Shown here: in pieces, positions 43,207 through 51,283 of the stretch
Layout: each line of letters starts with the position of its first letter
How positions within the stretch are numbered: position 1 is the stretch's first letter
DNA from: Streptomyces sp. SLBN-31
GTDB taxonomy: Bacteria > Actinomycetota > Actinomycetes > Streptomycetales > Streptomycetaceae
Reading direction: 5' to 3'
Length of the DNA: 64,000 bases
Assembly (NCBI RefSeq): GCF_006715395.1
Contig: NZ_VFNC01000002.1
Span: 3,472,001 to 3,536,000, forward strand
Translations under genes and position numbers: made by a program
Notes under the pieces: generated by a model
What the model was told of the DNA's origin: nothing
What the model saw: the letters and a program-made list of their open reading frames with translations, nothing else
The model's database searches: none

Positions 43207-44460
43207 TCAGCCGCCCAGCCCGCTCCGCAACTCCGCCGCGAACTCGGCGAACGCCTCGTGAAAGCCGGGGAAAGTCTTGCGCACGCAGTCGGGGTCGTCG
43301 AACGAGATTCCCGGCACGCGCAGCCCGGTGACCGCGAAGGACATGACGATGCGGTGGTCGCCGTACGAGGTGATCTCCGCGGGCGTGGGCCGCGTGCCCG
43401 GGCGGATCTCGATCCAGTCCGGGCCGGTGGCCACGTCCACGCCCAGCCGCCGCAGGTTGTGCGCGCAGGCCTCCAGCCGGTCGCACTCCTTGACCCGGGT
43501 GTTCGCCACGTCCTCGATGCGCACCGGGCCGGAGGCGAAGGGCGCGATCGCCGCGAGTGTCGGCATGGTGTCGGAGATGTCCCGCATGGCGACCGTCAGG
43601 CCGCGCAGCCCGCCCGTGCCGCGGACGGTCGTGGCGTCCGCGCCCACCGTCACGTCCGCGCCCATCCGCCGCAGGACGTCGACGAAGCCCAGGTCGCCCT
43701 GGAGGGCGCCCCGGCCCAGGCCCGGTACCGTCACCTCCCCGCCCGGTGTCACCGCGGCCGCCGCGAAGAAGTAGCTCGCGGTGGAGGCGTCGGGCTCGAT
43801 CGGGTAGGTGGTGGCGCGGTAGCCGCCCGGGGGGACGACGAAGACGTCGCCGTCGCGTGTCACCTCCGCCCCGAACGCCCGCATCATCGCGATGGTGATG
43901 TCCACGTACGGGGCGGAGACCAGGTCCGTGACCCGGATGCGCAGGCCGTCGCGGGTCAGTGGGCCGAGCAGCAGCAGCGCCGTCAGGTACTGGGAGGACT
44001 GGCCGGCGTCCAGGGTGACCTCACCGCCCGCGACACCGGCCGCCCGGACCGTGAGGGGGTGGTGGCCCTCCGCCCCTTCGTGCCGCAGGTCCACCCCGAG
44101 GTCACGCAGCGCGCGGGTGAGCGGCAGCAGGGGGCGGCGGCGCATCTGGGGCGAGGCGTCGAAGCGGTACGTGCCGTGCCCGGTCGCCGCCAGCGCGGGC
44201 AGGAAGCGGGCCGTCGTGGCGCCGTCCCGGCAGTACACGTCCGCCTCCCCCGCGGCCGGGCCCTGCGGGCGGCCGTCGACCTGCCAGGCGTCCGGGGTCC
44301 TCCCGACCCGGTAGCCGAGCCGCGCCAGGCCTTCGGCGAAGCCCTCGGTGTCGTCCGAGCGCAGCGGTCGTACGAGGGTGGTGACACCGTCGGCCGCGGC
44401 GGCCAGGAAGAGGGCGCGGGCGGTGATGGACTTGGAGCCGGGGATGTCGACAGCGGGCAT
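43207..44460 (-). CDS. aroA: 3-phosphoshikimate 1-carboxyvinyltransferase (EPSP synthase), second-copy type
   Basis: A 417-residue EPSP synthase, which transfers enolpyruvyl from PEP to shikimate 3-phosphate. Motifs are [19 protein letters not shown] (near the very N-terminus), [15 protein letters not shown] with the substrate-binding R/T residues, [41 protein letters not shown] and the C-terminal [12 protein letters not shown]. The usual 10-15 residues before PGSKS are nearly absent. It lies 3 bp after an EamA exporter gene rather than in an aro cluster, so it may be the accessory copy known in Streptomyces, possibly serving specialised metabolism. No alternative upstream start is visible, because the region lies inside the EamA gene. 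Confidence 0.9.
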   Translation of the reverse strand: MPAVDIPGSKSITARALFLAAAADGVTTLVRPLRSDDTEGFAEGLARLGYRVGRTPDAWQVDGRPQGPAAGEADVYCRDGATTARFLPALAATGHGTYRFDASPQMRRRPLLPLTRALRDLGVDLRHEGAEGHHPLTVRAAGVAGGEVTLDAGQSSQYLTALLLLGPLTRDGLRIRVTDLVSAPYVDITIAMMRAFGAEVTRDGDVFVVPPGGYRATTYPIEPDASTASYFFAAAAVTPGGEVTVPGLGRGALQGDLGFVDVLRRMGADVTVGADATTVRGTGGLRGLTVAMRDISDTMPTLAAIAPFASGPVRIEDVANTRVKECDRLEACAHNLRRLGVDVATGPDWIEIRPGTRPTPAEITSYGDHRIVMSFAVTGLRVPGISFDDPDCVRKTFPGFHEAFAEFAAELRSGLGG

Positions 44461-44463
44461 GGT

Positions 44464-45378
44464 TCATGATCGGCCGAGCACGGGTTCGGGCGCCGGTCCG
44501 TCCACGGGATGGACCGCTTCCCGTCGCCGCCCGGTCACCGAAGCGAGCCCCACGCCGCCCACCAGGAGTGCCGCCGCGCACCAGCGCAGGCCGCTCACCG
44601 ACTCGCCGAGGAACAGCGCCGCCGACGACATGCCGAAGACCGGCACCAGGAGGGAGAAGGGCGCGACCGTCGACGCCGGGTGGCGGCGCAGCAGCCAGCC
44701 CCACGCCCCGAAGCCGAAGACCGTCGTGACCCAGGCGACGTAGACGACCGTGCCGGCGCCCTGCCAGTCGAGGGCGCGCAGGGCGTCGTAGTCCCGTGAC
44801 GGGCCCTCCAGGACGAGGGACAGGGCGAGGAGGGGGAGGACCGGGACCGTGCTGACCCAGACCATGAAGTTCAGCGCGTCGGGCGGGGCCGCCTTGCGGG
44901 TGAGGACGTTCGAGACGCCCCAGCAGGCCGCCGCCGCGATGACGAGGGCGAACGCGCCGAGCGGGCCCGAGGTGCCCTCGTCCACCGCGGCGACGGCGAT
45001 GCCCGCCAGGGCGACGGCCATGCCCACCACCCGTGTGCGCGACGGGCGTTCGCCGAGGGCGACGAAGGCGACGGCGCCGGTGAACACCGCCTGGATCTGC
45101 AGCACGAGGGACGACAGGCCCGCCGGCATCCCCACGTCCATGCCGACGAACAGCAGGCCGAACTTCGCCACTCCCAGGACCAGCCCCACCGCCAGTACCC
45201 ACTTCCAGGCCACCTTCGGGCGGCCCACGAAGAAGACCGCCGGGAGGGCGGCCGCGAAGAAGCGCAGGGCCGAGAAGAGCAGCGGCGGGAAGTGGGCGAG
45301 GCCGATCTCGATGACGGTGAAGTTGACGCCCCAGACGGCGGCCACGAGGACGGCGAGGGCGAGGTGCGCGGGTCTCAT
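44464..45378 (-). CDS. EamA-family (drug/metabolite transporter) exporter
   Basis: A 304-residue membrane protein with two EamA repeats and about ten helices. Repeat 1 includes ALAVLVAAVWGVNFTVIEIG and LGERPSRTRVVGMAVALAGIAVAA; repeat 2 includes ALVIAAAACWGVSNVLTRKA and FLGESVSGLRWCAAALLVGG. The protein probably exports a small metabolite. The ATG at 45378 is the only start near the first helix; no strong ribosome site. It is divergent from a LysR regulator with a probable shared control region, and aroA follows after 3 bp, suggesting one operon. Confidence 0.88.
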   Translation of the reverse strand: MRPAHLALAVLVAAVWGVNFTVIEIGLAHFPPLLFSALRFFAAALPAVFFVGRPKVAWKWVLAVGLVLGVAKFGLLFVGMDVGMPAGLSSLVLQIQAVFTGAVAFVALGERPSRTRVVGMAVALAGIAVAAVDEGTSGPLGAFALVIAAAACWGVSNVLTRKAAPPDALNFMVWVSTVPVLPLLALSLVLEGPSRDYDALRALDWQGAGTVVYVAWVTTVFGFGAWGWLLRRHPASTVAPFSLLVPVFGMSSAALFLGESVSGLRWCAAALLVGGVGLASVTGRRREAVHPVDGPAPEPVLGRS

Positions 45379-45413
45379 GCGTCGAGCATCACTTCCCCCG
45401 ACCGTGAAGCACC

Positions 45414-45449
45414 AGCGATGATTACTGCATGGTCGGATGAAGCATCGCT
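45414..45449. promoter_or_regulatory. Inverted repeat between EamA and LysR genes
   Basis: AGCGATG (45414-45420) and CATCGCT (45443-45449) form exact 7-bp arms around 22 bp. A further TGAAGCA word occurs beside each arm. In a divergent LysR pair this is the expected place for the regulator site. Confidence 0.55.
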
Positions 45450-45469
45450 GATGAATGAGGGGTTTCGCC

Positions 45470-46387
45470 GTGCTCGATCTCCAGCGGCTGCGCGCCCTGC
45501 ACGCCGTGTCCGTCCACGGCACCGTCGGCGCGGCGGCGTCCGCGCTCGGGTACACGCCCTCCGCGGTGTCCCAGCAGATCGCCAAGCTGGAGCGGGAGAC
45601 CCGGACCGTGCTGCTCGAACGCGAGGGGCGCGGGGTGCGGCTCACCGCCGAGGCGCACCGACTGGTCGACACGGCACAGGAGTTGCTGGCCATCGTCGAG
45701 CGGGCCGAGACCGAGCTGGAGGAGCGGCGCGGGATGCCGGCGGGGCGGCTGACGATCGCCGCGTTCGCGTCGGCCGCGCGCGGGCTGATGCCGGCCGTGC
45801 TGGCCGACCTCGCCGTCCGGCATCCGGCCCTGGACGCCCGGCTGTCCGAGATCGACCCGCACCTGTCCGTGGACCTGGTCGCCAAGGGCGCGGTGGACCT
45901 GGCCGTGGCGCACGACTGGGACATCGCGCCGATGCCCGTGCCGCCCGGCGTCGAGCACGCGGCGATCGGCGACGACCGCAGCACGCTGCTGGTGCCCGAG
46001 GGGCATCCCTTCGCCGGGCGGGAGTCGGTGCGGCGCGAGGAGCTGGGCGGGCAGCGGTGGGTGTGCCAGCCGCCGGGCCGGGTCTGCCACGACTGGCTGC
46101 TGCGGACGATGCGCGCGGCCGGGCACGAGCCGGAGATCGTGCACCAGGCCGACGAGAACCCCACGCTGGTCGCCCTGGTCGCCGGCGGCCTCGGCATCTG
46201 CCTGGTACCACGCCTGGGCCGCGGCCCCCTGCCGCCCGGGGTCGTCGAGGTCCACCTGGACCCGACCCCCGTTAGGCACCTGTATGCCCTGTGGCGCAAG
46301 GGAGCCGCCCGTCGTCCGGCGATCGCAGAGACGGTACGCACTCTGCAGGAGATGTGGCCGGAAGTGGCGGCACAACCGTCCCGCTGA
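45470..46387 (+). CDS. LysR-family transcriptional regulator
   Basis: A 305-residue LTTR. The winged HTH is RLRALHAVSVHGTVGAAASAL, GYTPSAVSQQIAKLERETRT and LLEREGRGVRLTAEAH. The effector-binding domain has LTIAAFASAARGLMPAVLADL, VDLAVAHDWD and VALVAGGLGICLVPRLG. GTG 45470 follows GAGGGG with 7-nt spacing; an ATG five codons earlier overlaps that site. It is divergent from the EamA-aroA pair and probably controls it. A strong hairpin terminator lies 170 bp downstream. Confidence 0.9.
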   Translation: MLDLQRLRALHAVSVHGTVGAAASALGYTPSAVSQQIAKLERETRTVLLEREGRGVRLTAEAHRLVDTAQELLAIVERAETELEERRGMPAGRLTIAAFASAARGLMPAVLADLAVRHPALDARLSEIDPHLSVDLVAKGAVDLAVAHDWDIAPMPVPPGVEHAAIGDDRSTLLVPEGHPFAGRESVRREELGGQRWVCQPPGRVCHDWLLRTMRAAGHEPEIVHQADENPTLVALVAGGLGICLVPRLGRGPLPPGVVEVHLDPTPVRHLYALWRKGAARRPAIAETVRTLQEMWPEVAAQPSR

Positions 46388-46556
46388 CCCCTCCCTCACC
46401 AACTTCCGGCAGTCGCGCGGAAGGCGGGAACCCACCCCGAACACGGTTCGTCCAACCCGCAGGCTGCCGGATGAGTCTCCGCCGTGCGGTGTCGGCCCTC
46501 GCTGCTGGCTGCGATCGCTGACCTACCCTCTCCGCCGTACTGCGGCCGGCAGCGCA

Positions 46557-46605
46557 GCCGCCATCGGCGCGCCCCCTCCAACAGCGCCGATGGCGGCCCC
46601 TTCTT
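46557..46605 (+). terminator. Strong hairpin terminator after the LysR gene
   Basis: A perfect 14-bp stem (GCCGCCATCGGCGC, 46557-46570, with 46584-46597) and a 13-nt loop are followed by CCCTTCTTG. It lies 170 bp past the lysR stop and insulates the GH3 promoter. Confidence 0.8.
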
Positions 46606-46625
46606 GATCTAGCGTGCGCATTGTC

Positions 46626-46654
46626 TTGACTGGCAGAAACTTTCTGGATATCTC
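46626..46654 (+). promoter_or_regulatory. GH3 promoter with GAAACTTTC operator
   Basis: TTGACT (46626-46631) and TATCTC (46649-46654) are spaced 17 nt. Between them lies the perfect palindrome CAGAAA-C-TTTCTG (46634-46646), whose GAAACTTTC core matches the CGAAACTTTCG element reported upstream of Streptomyces xylanase genes. GGAAGTTTCC occurs again at 46663-46672. Repression by a sugar-responsive regulator is the likely role. Confidence 0.65.
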
Positions 46655-46702
46655 ATCTCCACGGAAGTTTCCTTCAGCGGATCTTCTCCGGAAGGAGCGC
46701 AC

Positions 46703-48487
46703 GTGCCCTCCAGACGTACCGTTCTCGCCGCGACGATGGGTGCCACCGCGGCCCTCGCAGTCGGCGGCACCGCCCGGGCCGACGACGACCGGCTGCGCGC
46801 CCTCGTCGCCCGTATGACGCTTGAGGAGAAGGTCGGCCAGCTCTTCGTCATGCGGGTCTACGGCAACTCCGCCACCGACCCCGCCCAGGCCGACATCGAC
46901 GCGAACCTCAAGGAGATCGGCGTCCGCACCGCGGCCGAGCTGGTCGCCAAGTACCGCGTCGGCGGCATCATCTACTTCACCTGGGCGCACAACACCGAGA
47001 ACCCGCGCCAGATCGCCACGCTGTCCAACGGCATCCAGCGCGCGTCCCTCGGCCTGCCCCGCGGCCTGCCCGTGCTGATCGCCACCGACCAGGAGCACGG
47101 CATCGTCTGCCGCGTCGGCAGGCCGGCCACCCTGTTCCCCGGCGCCATGGCCATGGGCGCCGGTGGCTCCCGCGGGGACGCCCGCACCCTCGGCCGTATC
47201 TCCGGCGGCGAGCTGCGGGCCATCGGCATCAATCAGGACTACTCCCCCGACGCCGACGTGAACGTCAACCCGGCCAACCCGGTCATCGGCGTACGGTCCT
47301 TCGGCGCCGACCCGGACGCGGTGGCCGCGCTGGTCGCCGCCGAGGTCCAGGGGTACCAGCGCTCGCGGGTCGCCGCGACCGCCAAGCACTTCCCCGGGCA
47401 CGGCGACACGGCGGTCGACAGCCACTACGGCTTCCCGGTCATCACCCACACCCGGGAGGTGTGGGAGAAGCTGGACGCCGTCCCGTTCCGGGCGGCGATC
47501 AGGGCGGGCATCGACTGCATCATGACCGCGCACATCCAGTTCCCGGCCCTCGACGACTCCGGTGACCCGGCGACCCTTTCCCACCCGATCCTCACCGGCA
47601 TCCTGCGCGGCGAACTCGGCTACGACGGGGTCGTGGTGACCGACTCCCTGGGCATGGAGGGCGTCCGCACGAAGTACGGCGACGACCGCGTCCCGGTCCT
47701 CGCCCTCAAGGCCGGCGTCGACCAGCTCCTCAACCCCCCTGACCTCGCCGTCGCCTGGAACGCGGTCCTGAAGGCCGTACAGGACGGGGAGCTGACGGAG
47801 GCGCGGCTGGACGAGTCGGTCCTGCGCATCCTGCGGCTGAAGTCGAGGCTGCGGCTGTTCGACGACCCGTACGCGCGGCAGGCCGACGTGGACCGCAGGG
47901 TGGGCACGAAAGCCCACCTGGAAGCGGCCGACCGCATCGCCGACCGGACGACGACCCTGCTGGTCAACGAGGGCGGTCTGCTGCCGCTGTCCCCACGCAC
48001 TCAGAAGAAGGTTCTCGTCGTCGGCGCCGACCCGGCTTCTCCCTCCGGCACCACCGGCCCCCCGACCGGCGTCCTCGCGGCGGCCCTCACCGAACTGGGC
48101 TTCACGGCGACGGCCTTGTCGACGGGCACGACCCCGTCAGCCACCACGGTCGCCAAGGCGGTCACGGCGGCGGGGAACGCGGACGCGGTGGTCGTCGCGA
48201 CCTACAACCTCACCGCGACGAGCGCCCAGAAGACCCTCGTCGAGCAGCTGGTGGCGACCGGGAGGCCGGTGGTCGCCGTCGCGATCCGCAACCCCTACGA
48301 CGTGGCCCAACTACTGACCGTGAAGGCCCACTTGGCGTCCTACTCGTGGACCGACGTCGAACTGCGCGCGGCGGCCCGGGTGATCGCCGGGAAGGTCGCG
48401 CCGCGCGGACGGCTGCCGGTGCCGGTGCAGCGGGCGGACGACCCGGCGCAGGTGCTGTACCCCATCGGATACGGACTGTCGTACTAG
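46703..48487 (+). CDS. Secreted glycoside hydrolase family 3 enzyme, beta-N-acetylhexosaminidase type
   Basis: A 594-residue enzyme with an export signal that includes a twin-arginine MPSRRTVLAATMGATAAL and cleavage near ARA-DDD. The GH3 barrel shows VGQLFVMRVYGN, VLIATDQEHGIVCR, the NagZ-type loop ATAKHFPGHGDTAVDSH (about residues 226-242), and VVVTDSLGMEGV with the nucleophile aspartate near 312. A C-terminal alpha/beta sandwich follows (VLVVGADPAS). It probably removes GlcNAc or related sugars from cell-wall or chitin fragments outside the cell. GTG 46703 has AAGGAG five bases before. Xylan-type activity cannot be excluded, because the promoter element resembles a xylanase site. Confidence 0.85.
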   Translation: MPSRRTVLAATMGATAALAVGGTARADDDRLRALVARMTLEEKVGQLFVMRVYGNSATDPAQADIDANLKEIGVRTAAELVAKYRVGGIIYFTWAHNTENPRQIATLSNGIQRASLGLPRGLPVLIATDQEHGIVCRVGRPATLFPGAMAMGAGGSRGDARTLGRISGGELRAIGINQDYSPDADVNVNPANPVIGVRSFGADPDAVAALVAAEVQGYQRSRVAATAKHFPGHGDTAVDSHYGFPVITHTREVWEKLDAVPFRAAIRAGIDCIMTAHIQFPALDDSGDPATLSHPILTGILRGELGYDGVVVTDSLGMEGVRTKYGDDRVPVLALKAGVDQLLNPPDLAVAWNAVLKAVQDGELTEARLDESVLRILRLKSRLRLFDDPYARQADVDRRVGTKAHLEAADRIADRTTTLLVNEGGLLPLSPRTQKKVLVVGADPASPSGTTGPPTGVLAAALTELGFTATALSTGTTPSATTVAKAVTAAGNADAVVVATYNLTATSAQKTLVEQLVATGRPVVAVAIRNPYDVAQLLTVKAHLASYSWTDVELRAAARVIAGKVAPRGRLPVPVQRADDPAQVLYPIGYGLSY

Positions 48488-48616
48488 AAGGGACGTAGGG
48501 CACCGTACGTCGCACAACCGGCGTACGCCCCCCAAGGGGCCCAAAGCATCCCGCGCGTCTGGCGTGCGCCCGCTGTGGCGGGTCACGCTGGGCGGGGGGT
48601 ATGTGGGGGGAATGCG

Positions 48617-49264
48617 ATGCGTGCGAGATGGTCGGTGGGGGCGCTCGGCGTGCTCCTGTTCCTGGTCGCCGGGGTGTCGAGCGGGTGCGGGATGCTGCCG
48701 CGGTCCGGTCCGGCCGGGGACGGGGTGAGCGGGACGCCGACGGGGAGCGCGGCGGTCGCCTCGGCGCGGCCGTCGGGGTACGGCGCGGTGTTCCTCGCCG
48801 TCGACGAGTGCAGTTCCTTCGGCACGAGCACCTTCACCGAGGTGCCGTGCACCAGCGAGCGGGCGGCGGCCCGGGTGGTGGCCCGCTTCGACGGCGCGGT
48901 CGCCCAGGGGCCGCTGTGCCCGGCGACCACCGACTTCGTGCTGCACATCAGCGAGCGGAGCCCGTCGTCCGACGAGGACGGCGACGGCTCGGTGCCGCAG
49001 GGCTACGCATGCATGCGCAACCTGGAGCCGCCGCATCCCGGCGATCCGGGCGGCGGGGGCGGCCCGCGCACCATCGTCGGCGACTGCGTCTACGGCTCCG
49101 GCGACGGACAGGTCCGCGAGACGGCGTGCGACGGCAGCGGAAAGAGGAAGCCGCAGTACGAGGTGGTGAAGGCGGCGGCCGTGCGGGCCGAGTGCCCGCG
49201 GGACACGGCCCTGTACGTACGGCTGAGGGGGACGGACCCGGTGGGCTGCGCCCGGCGGCTGTGA
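48617..49264 (+). CDS. Probable lipoprotein of unknown function
   Basis: A 215-residue exported protein. The signal MRARWSVGALGVLLFLVAGV is followed by SSGC, a lipobox-like site with cysteine near residue 24. The mature part begins with a Gly/Ser/Pro-rich linker and contains repeated cysteines (DECSSF, VPCTS, PLCPATT, YACMRN, GDCVYG, ETACDG, AECPRD, VGCARR), suggesting a disulfide-rich domain. No family recognised. ATG 48617 lies after GGGGGGAATGCG. It is convergent with the peptidase gene, with a short 24-bp gap. Confidence 0.65.
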   Translation: MRARWSVGALGVLLFLVAGVSSGCGMLPRSGPAGDGVSGTPTGSAAVASARPSGYGAVFLAVDECSSFGTSTFTEVPCTSERAAARVVARFDGAVAQGPLCPATTDFVLHISERSPSSDEDGDGSVPQGYACMRNLEPPHPGDPGGGGGPRTIVGDCVYGSGDGQVRETACDGSGKRKPQYEVVKAAAVRAECPRDTALYVRLRGTDPVGCARRL

Positions 49265-49288
49265 CGACCGCCGGGCGCAGCACGCGGG

Positions 49289-50716
49289 TTACGGCCGCAG
49301 CGCCGGCTCGCGGTCGACGTCCCGCACGTCCAGCGCGGCGTCGAAGCGGGCCAGCGGCTTCGCCTGCGCCGTGGACACGGCCGGGACACCGGCCCACTGA
49401 AGGATGCGGGCGGTCGCGAAGGTCTTCTCGTCGGCGACCAGACCGGCCACGTTCGCGCCGTGGTTCATGCCGGGCGCGGTGAGGACGTAGGAGTCCTTCG
49501 CCCCCTTGTCGACGCGGAACCGCTCCGAGCCCCACGGATCGTTCTGGCCGTACACGTAGAGCGTGTGACGGGCGTCGTGGCGCACCCAGTTGTCGACGTC
49601 CCGCATGGCCCACGGCTGGAACCGGGTCGGGATCTCGCGCGGGACGAAGTTCCGGGGCGGCTGGTAGCCGTAGCGGACGTACCGCTTCTCGATCGACGGG
49701 AAGTGGATGGTCGGCGCGCCGAGTTGGGTGGCCGCCTGGTAGTAGTACGGCGTGTACGGCTCCAGGCCCTGGTCGGCGTAGGCGGAGAAGCCGGAGATCG
49801 TGTCGATGGAGTTCCAGATCTGGTCGTCGCTCGCGCGCTGGGCGTCCGGCGGGATCAGGCTGTCGTCACCGCAGTTGGCGAGCAGGTTGTACTGCCAGAA
49901 ACCCCACACGTAGTCGAGGACGACCGCCTCGTACGCCTTGTCGAGGCTGCCGACGGTGGTGAAGGTGTAGCCGTTGTCGGCCGCGTACGCCGCGTACTTC
50001 TTCTCCAGCGGCTCCCGGCGCACCAGGGCCTCGCGCTGCACCGCGTTGAGCCGGTCGCGGCACTGCTTGGTGCCGACCTTGGTGAAGAAGCGGTCGTAGG
50101 CGGAGTCCTCGCTGTTGACGACGTCGTTCGGGGCGACGTAGGCGACGGTGCCGTTCATGTCGCGGGGGTAGAAGCGCTCGTAGTACGTGGCGGTCATGCC
50201 GCCCTTCGAGCCGCCGGTGGCGATCCAGTTGGCGGAGTAGATCGGCTTCAGCGCCTGGAAGATGCGGTGCTGGTCGCTGGCCGCCTGCCAGATGTCCAGC
50301 TTGGACCAGTCGGCCGGCGCGGGACGGGACGGGGTGAAGAAGCGGTACTCCATGGAGACCTGGTTGCCGTCCACGATCTGGGTGGGCTCGCGGCGGCTGG
50401 CGTTCGTGGAGACGTTGTAGCCGCTGGTGTAGAAGACCGTCGGGCGGCTGACGTCCTTGTGCAGCACGGTGATCCGCTGCTGGAAGGTGCCCTTGGACGG
50501 GTGCCGGTGGTCGACCGGCTGGGTGTAGTTCAGGACGAAGAAGCGGTAGCCGGGATACGGCTTCTCCTCGATCATGCTCATCCCCGGTATGGAGAGCAGC
50601 CGATCCTTGATGTCGGTGCCGGTGGCCTCCGACTGGGCGGCGGTGGCCGCTCCGGTCGTGCTCAGCGTGCCTATCAGCACCGCGAGCGCGAGCAGCCATC
50701 TGAGCGCCTTGCGCAT
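49289..50716 (-). CDS. Secreted tripeptidyl aminopeptidase, S37 (PS-10) family
   Basis: A 475-residue exported serine peptidase. The signal peptide is MRKALRWLLALAVLIGTLST, ending near ATAAQ. The conserved core has YRFFVLNYTQPVDHRHPSKG, VFYTSGYNVS, and the nucleophile region ATGGSKGGMTATYYERFYP (about residue 168). VAYVAPNDVVNSEDSAYDRF, VYGQNDPWGSERF (acidic residue) and APGMNHGANVAGL (catalytic histidine near 430) complete the triad. These Streptomyces enzymes release tripeptides from protein N-termini. Start at ATG 50716 follows GGGAGGGTGC. Nearby small exported-protein gene at 50816 is in the same direction. Confidence 0.88.
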   Translation of the reverse strand: MRKALRWLLALAVLIGTLSTTGAATAAQSEATGTDIKDRLLSIPGMSMIEEKPYPGYRFFVLNYTQPVDHRHPSKGTFQQRITVLHKDVSRPTVFYTSGYNVSTNASRREPTQIVDGNQVSMEYRFFTPSRPAPADWSKLDIWQAASDQHRIFQALKPIYSANWIATGGSKGGMTATYYERFYPRDMNGTVAYVAPNDVVNSEDSAYDRFFTKVGTKQCRDRLNAVQREALVRREPLEKKYAAYAADNGYTFTTVGSLDKAYEAVVLDYVWGFWQYNLLANCGDDSLIPPDAQRASDDQIWNSIDTISGFSAYADQGLEPYTPYYYQAATQLGAPTIHFPSIEKRYVRYGYQPPRNFVPREIPTRFQPWAMRDVDNWVRHDARHTLYVYGQNDPWGSERFRVDKGAKDSYVLTAPGMNHGANVAGLVADEKTFATARILQWAGVPAVSTAQAKPLARFDAALDVRDVDREPALRP

Positions 50717-50815
50717 GCACCCTCCCCTGTGAGTACAGATGTCCGCCGGAAGCTAACCGAGCAACGGACGCGTGCGAAAGGGGAGTTCAAGAAATACCCG
50801 TGAGAATCCTGTGAT

Positions 50816-51205
50816 TCAGCAAAGGATCCAGCCGGAGCTGACCGTGCCCCGGCCCACGGAGCCGGTGATCCACACGCAGCGGTGTCCGGCGTGCACGGTC
50901 ACCGGGCCCGCGTGGTGGCTGTAGCGGCCCCTGTCCACGACGGGGCGGTTGCCACGCGCCTGGACGCCGACGGACATGGAGCGCCTGGCGGTCGACGGCT
51001 TGGCGGGGAAGGTGACGGCGCAGACGTAGCCGTCGTGCTTGTAGACGTGCACGACCCCGGTGGAGAACGACAGGTCCTTCACCTTGCGCCCCCCGCAGTA
51101 CGAAGCGGCCTGCGCGTCCCCGGGCGCCGCGAGCGCGAGCAGTGCGGACGCGCTCAGCACGGCCATGCCGAGCGCGATCCGCCGACGTATCGCACCAGTG
51201 TCCAC
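50816..51205 (-). CDS. Small exported protein, unknown
   Basis: A 129-residue protein with a signal peptide (RRRIALGMAVLSASALLALAAPG, cut near AQA-ASYCGG). The mature part has a VHVYKHDGYVCAVTFPAKP segment, SMSVGVQARGN and VTVHAGHRCVWITGSVG, with three cysteines besides the C-terminal one, so a small beta-rich disulfide-bonded fold is likely. No family named. GTG 51205 follows GGGGAGGG. It is preceded by the ABC exporter in the same direction (78 bp gap) and followed by the S37 peptidase gene (99 bp), so it may share either transcript. Confidence 0.65.
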   Translation of the reverse strand: MDTGAIRRRIALGMAVLSASALLALAAPGDAQAASYCGGRKVKDLSFSTGVVHVYKHDGYVCAVTFPAKPSTARRSMSVGVQARGNRPVVDRGRYSHHAGPVTVHAGHRCVWITGSVGRGTVSSGWILC

Positions 51206-51283
51206 CGTCGTCCCTCCCCTACCGCCGCCAACGAACGTACTGATGTACGGACGCATGACGTATGTCGGATGGTTGCACGACGG

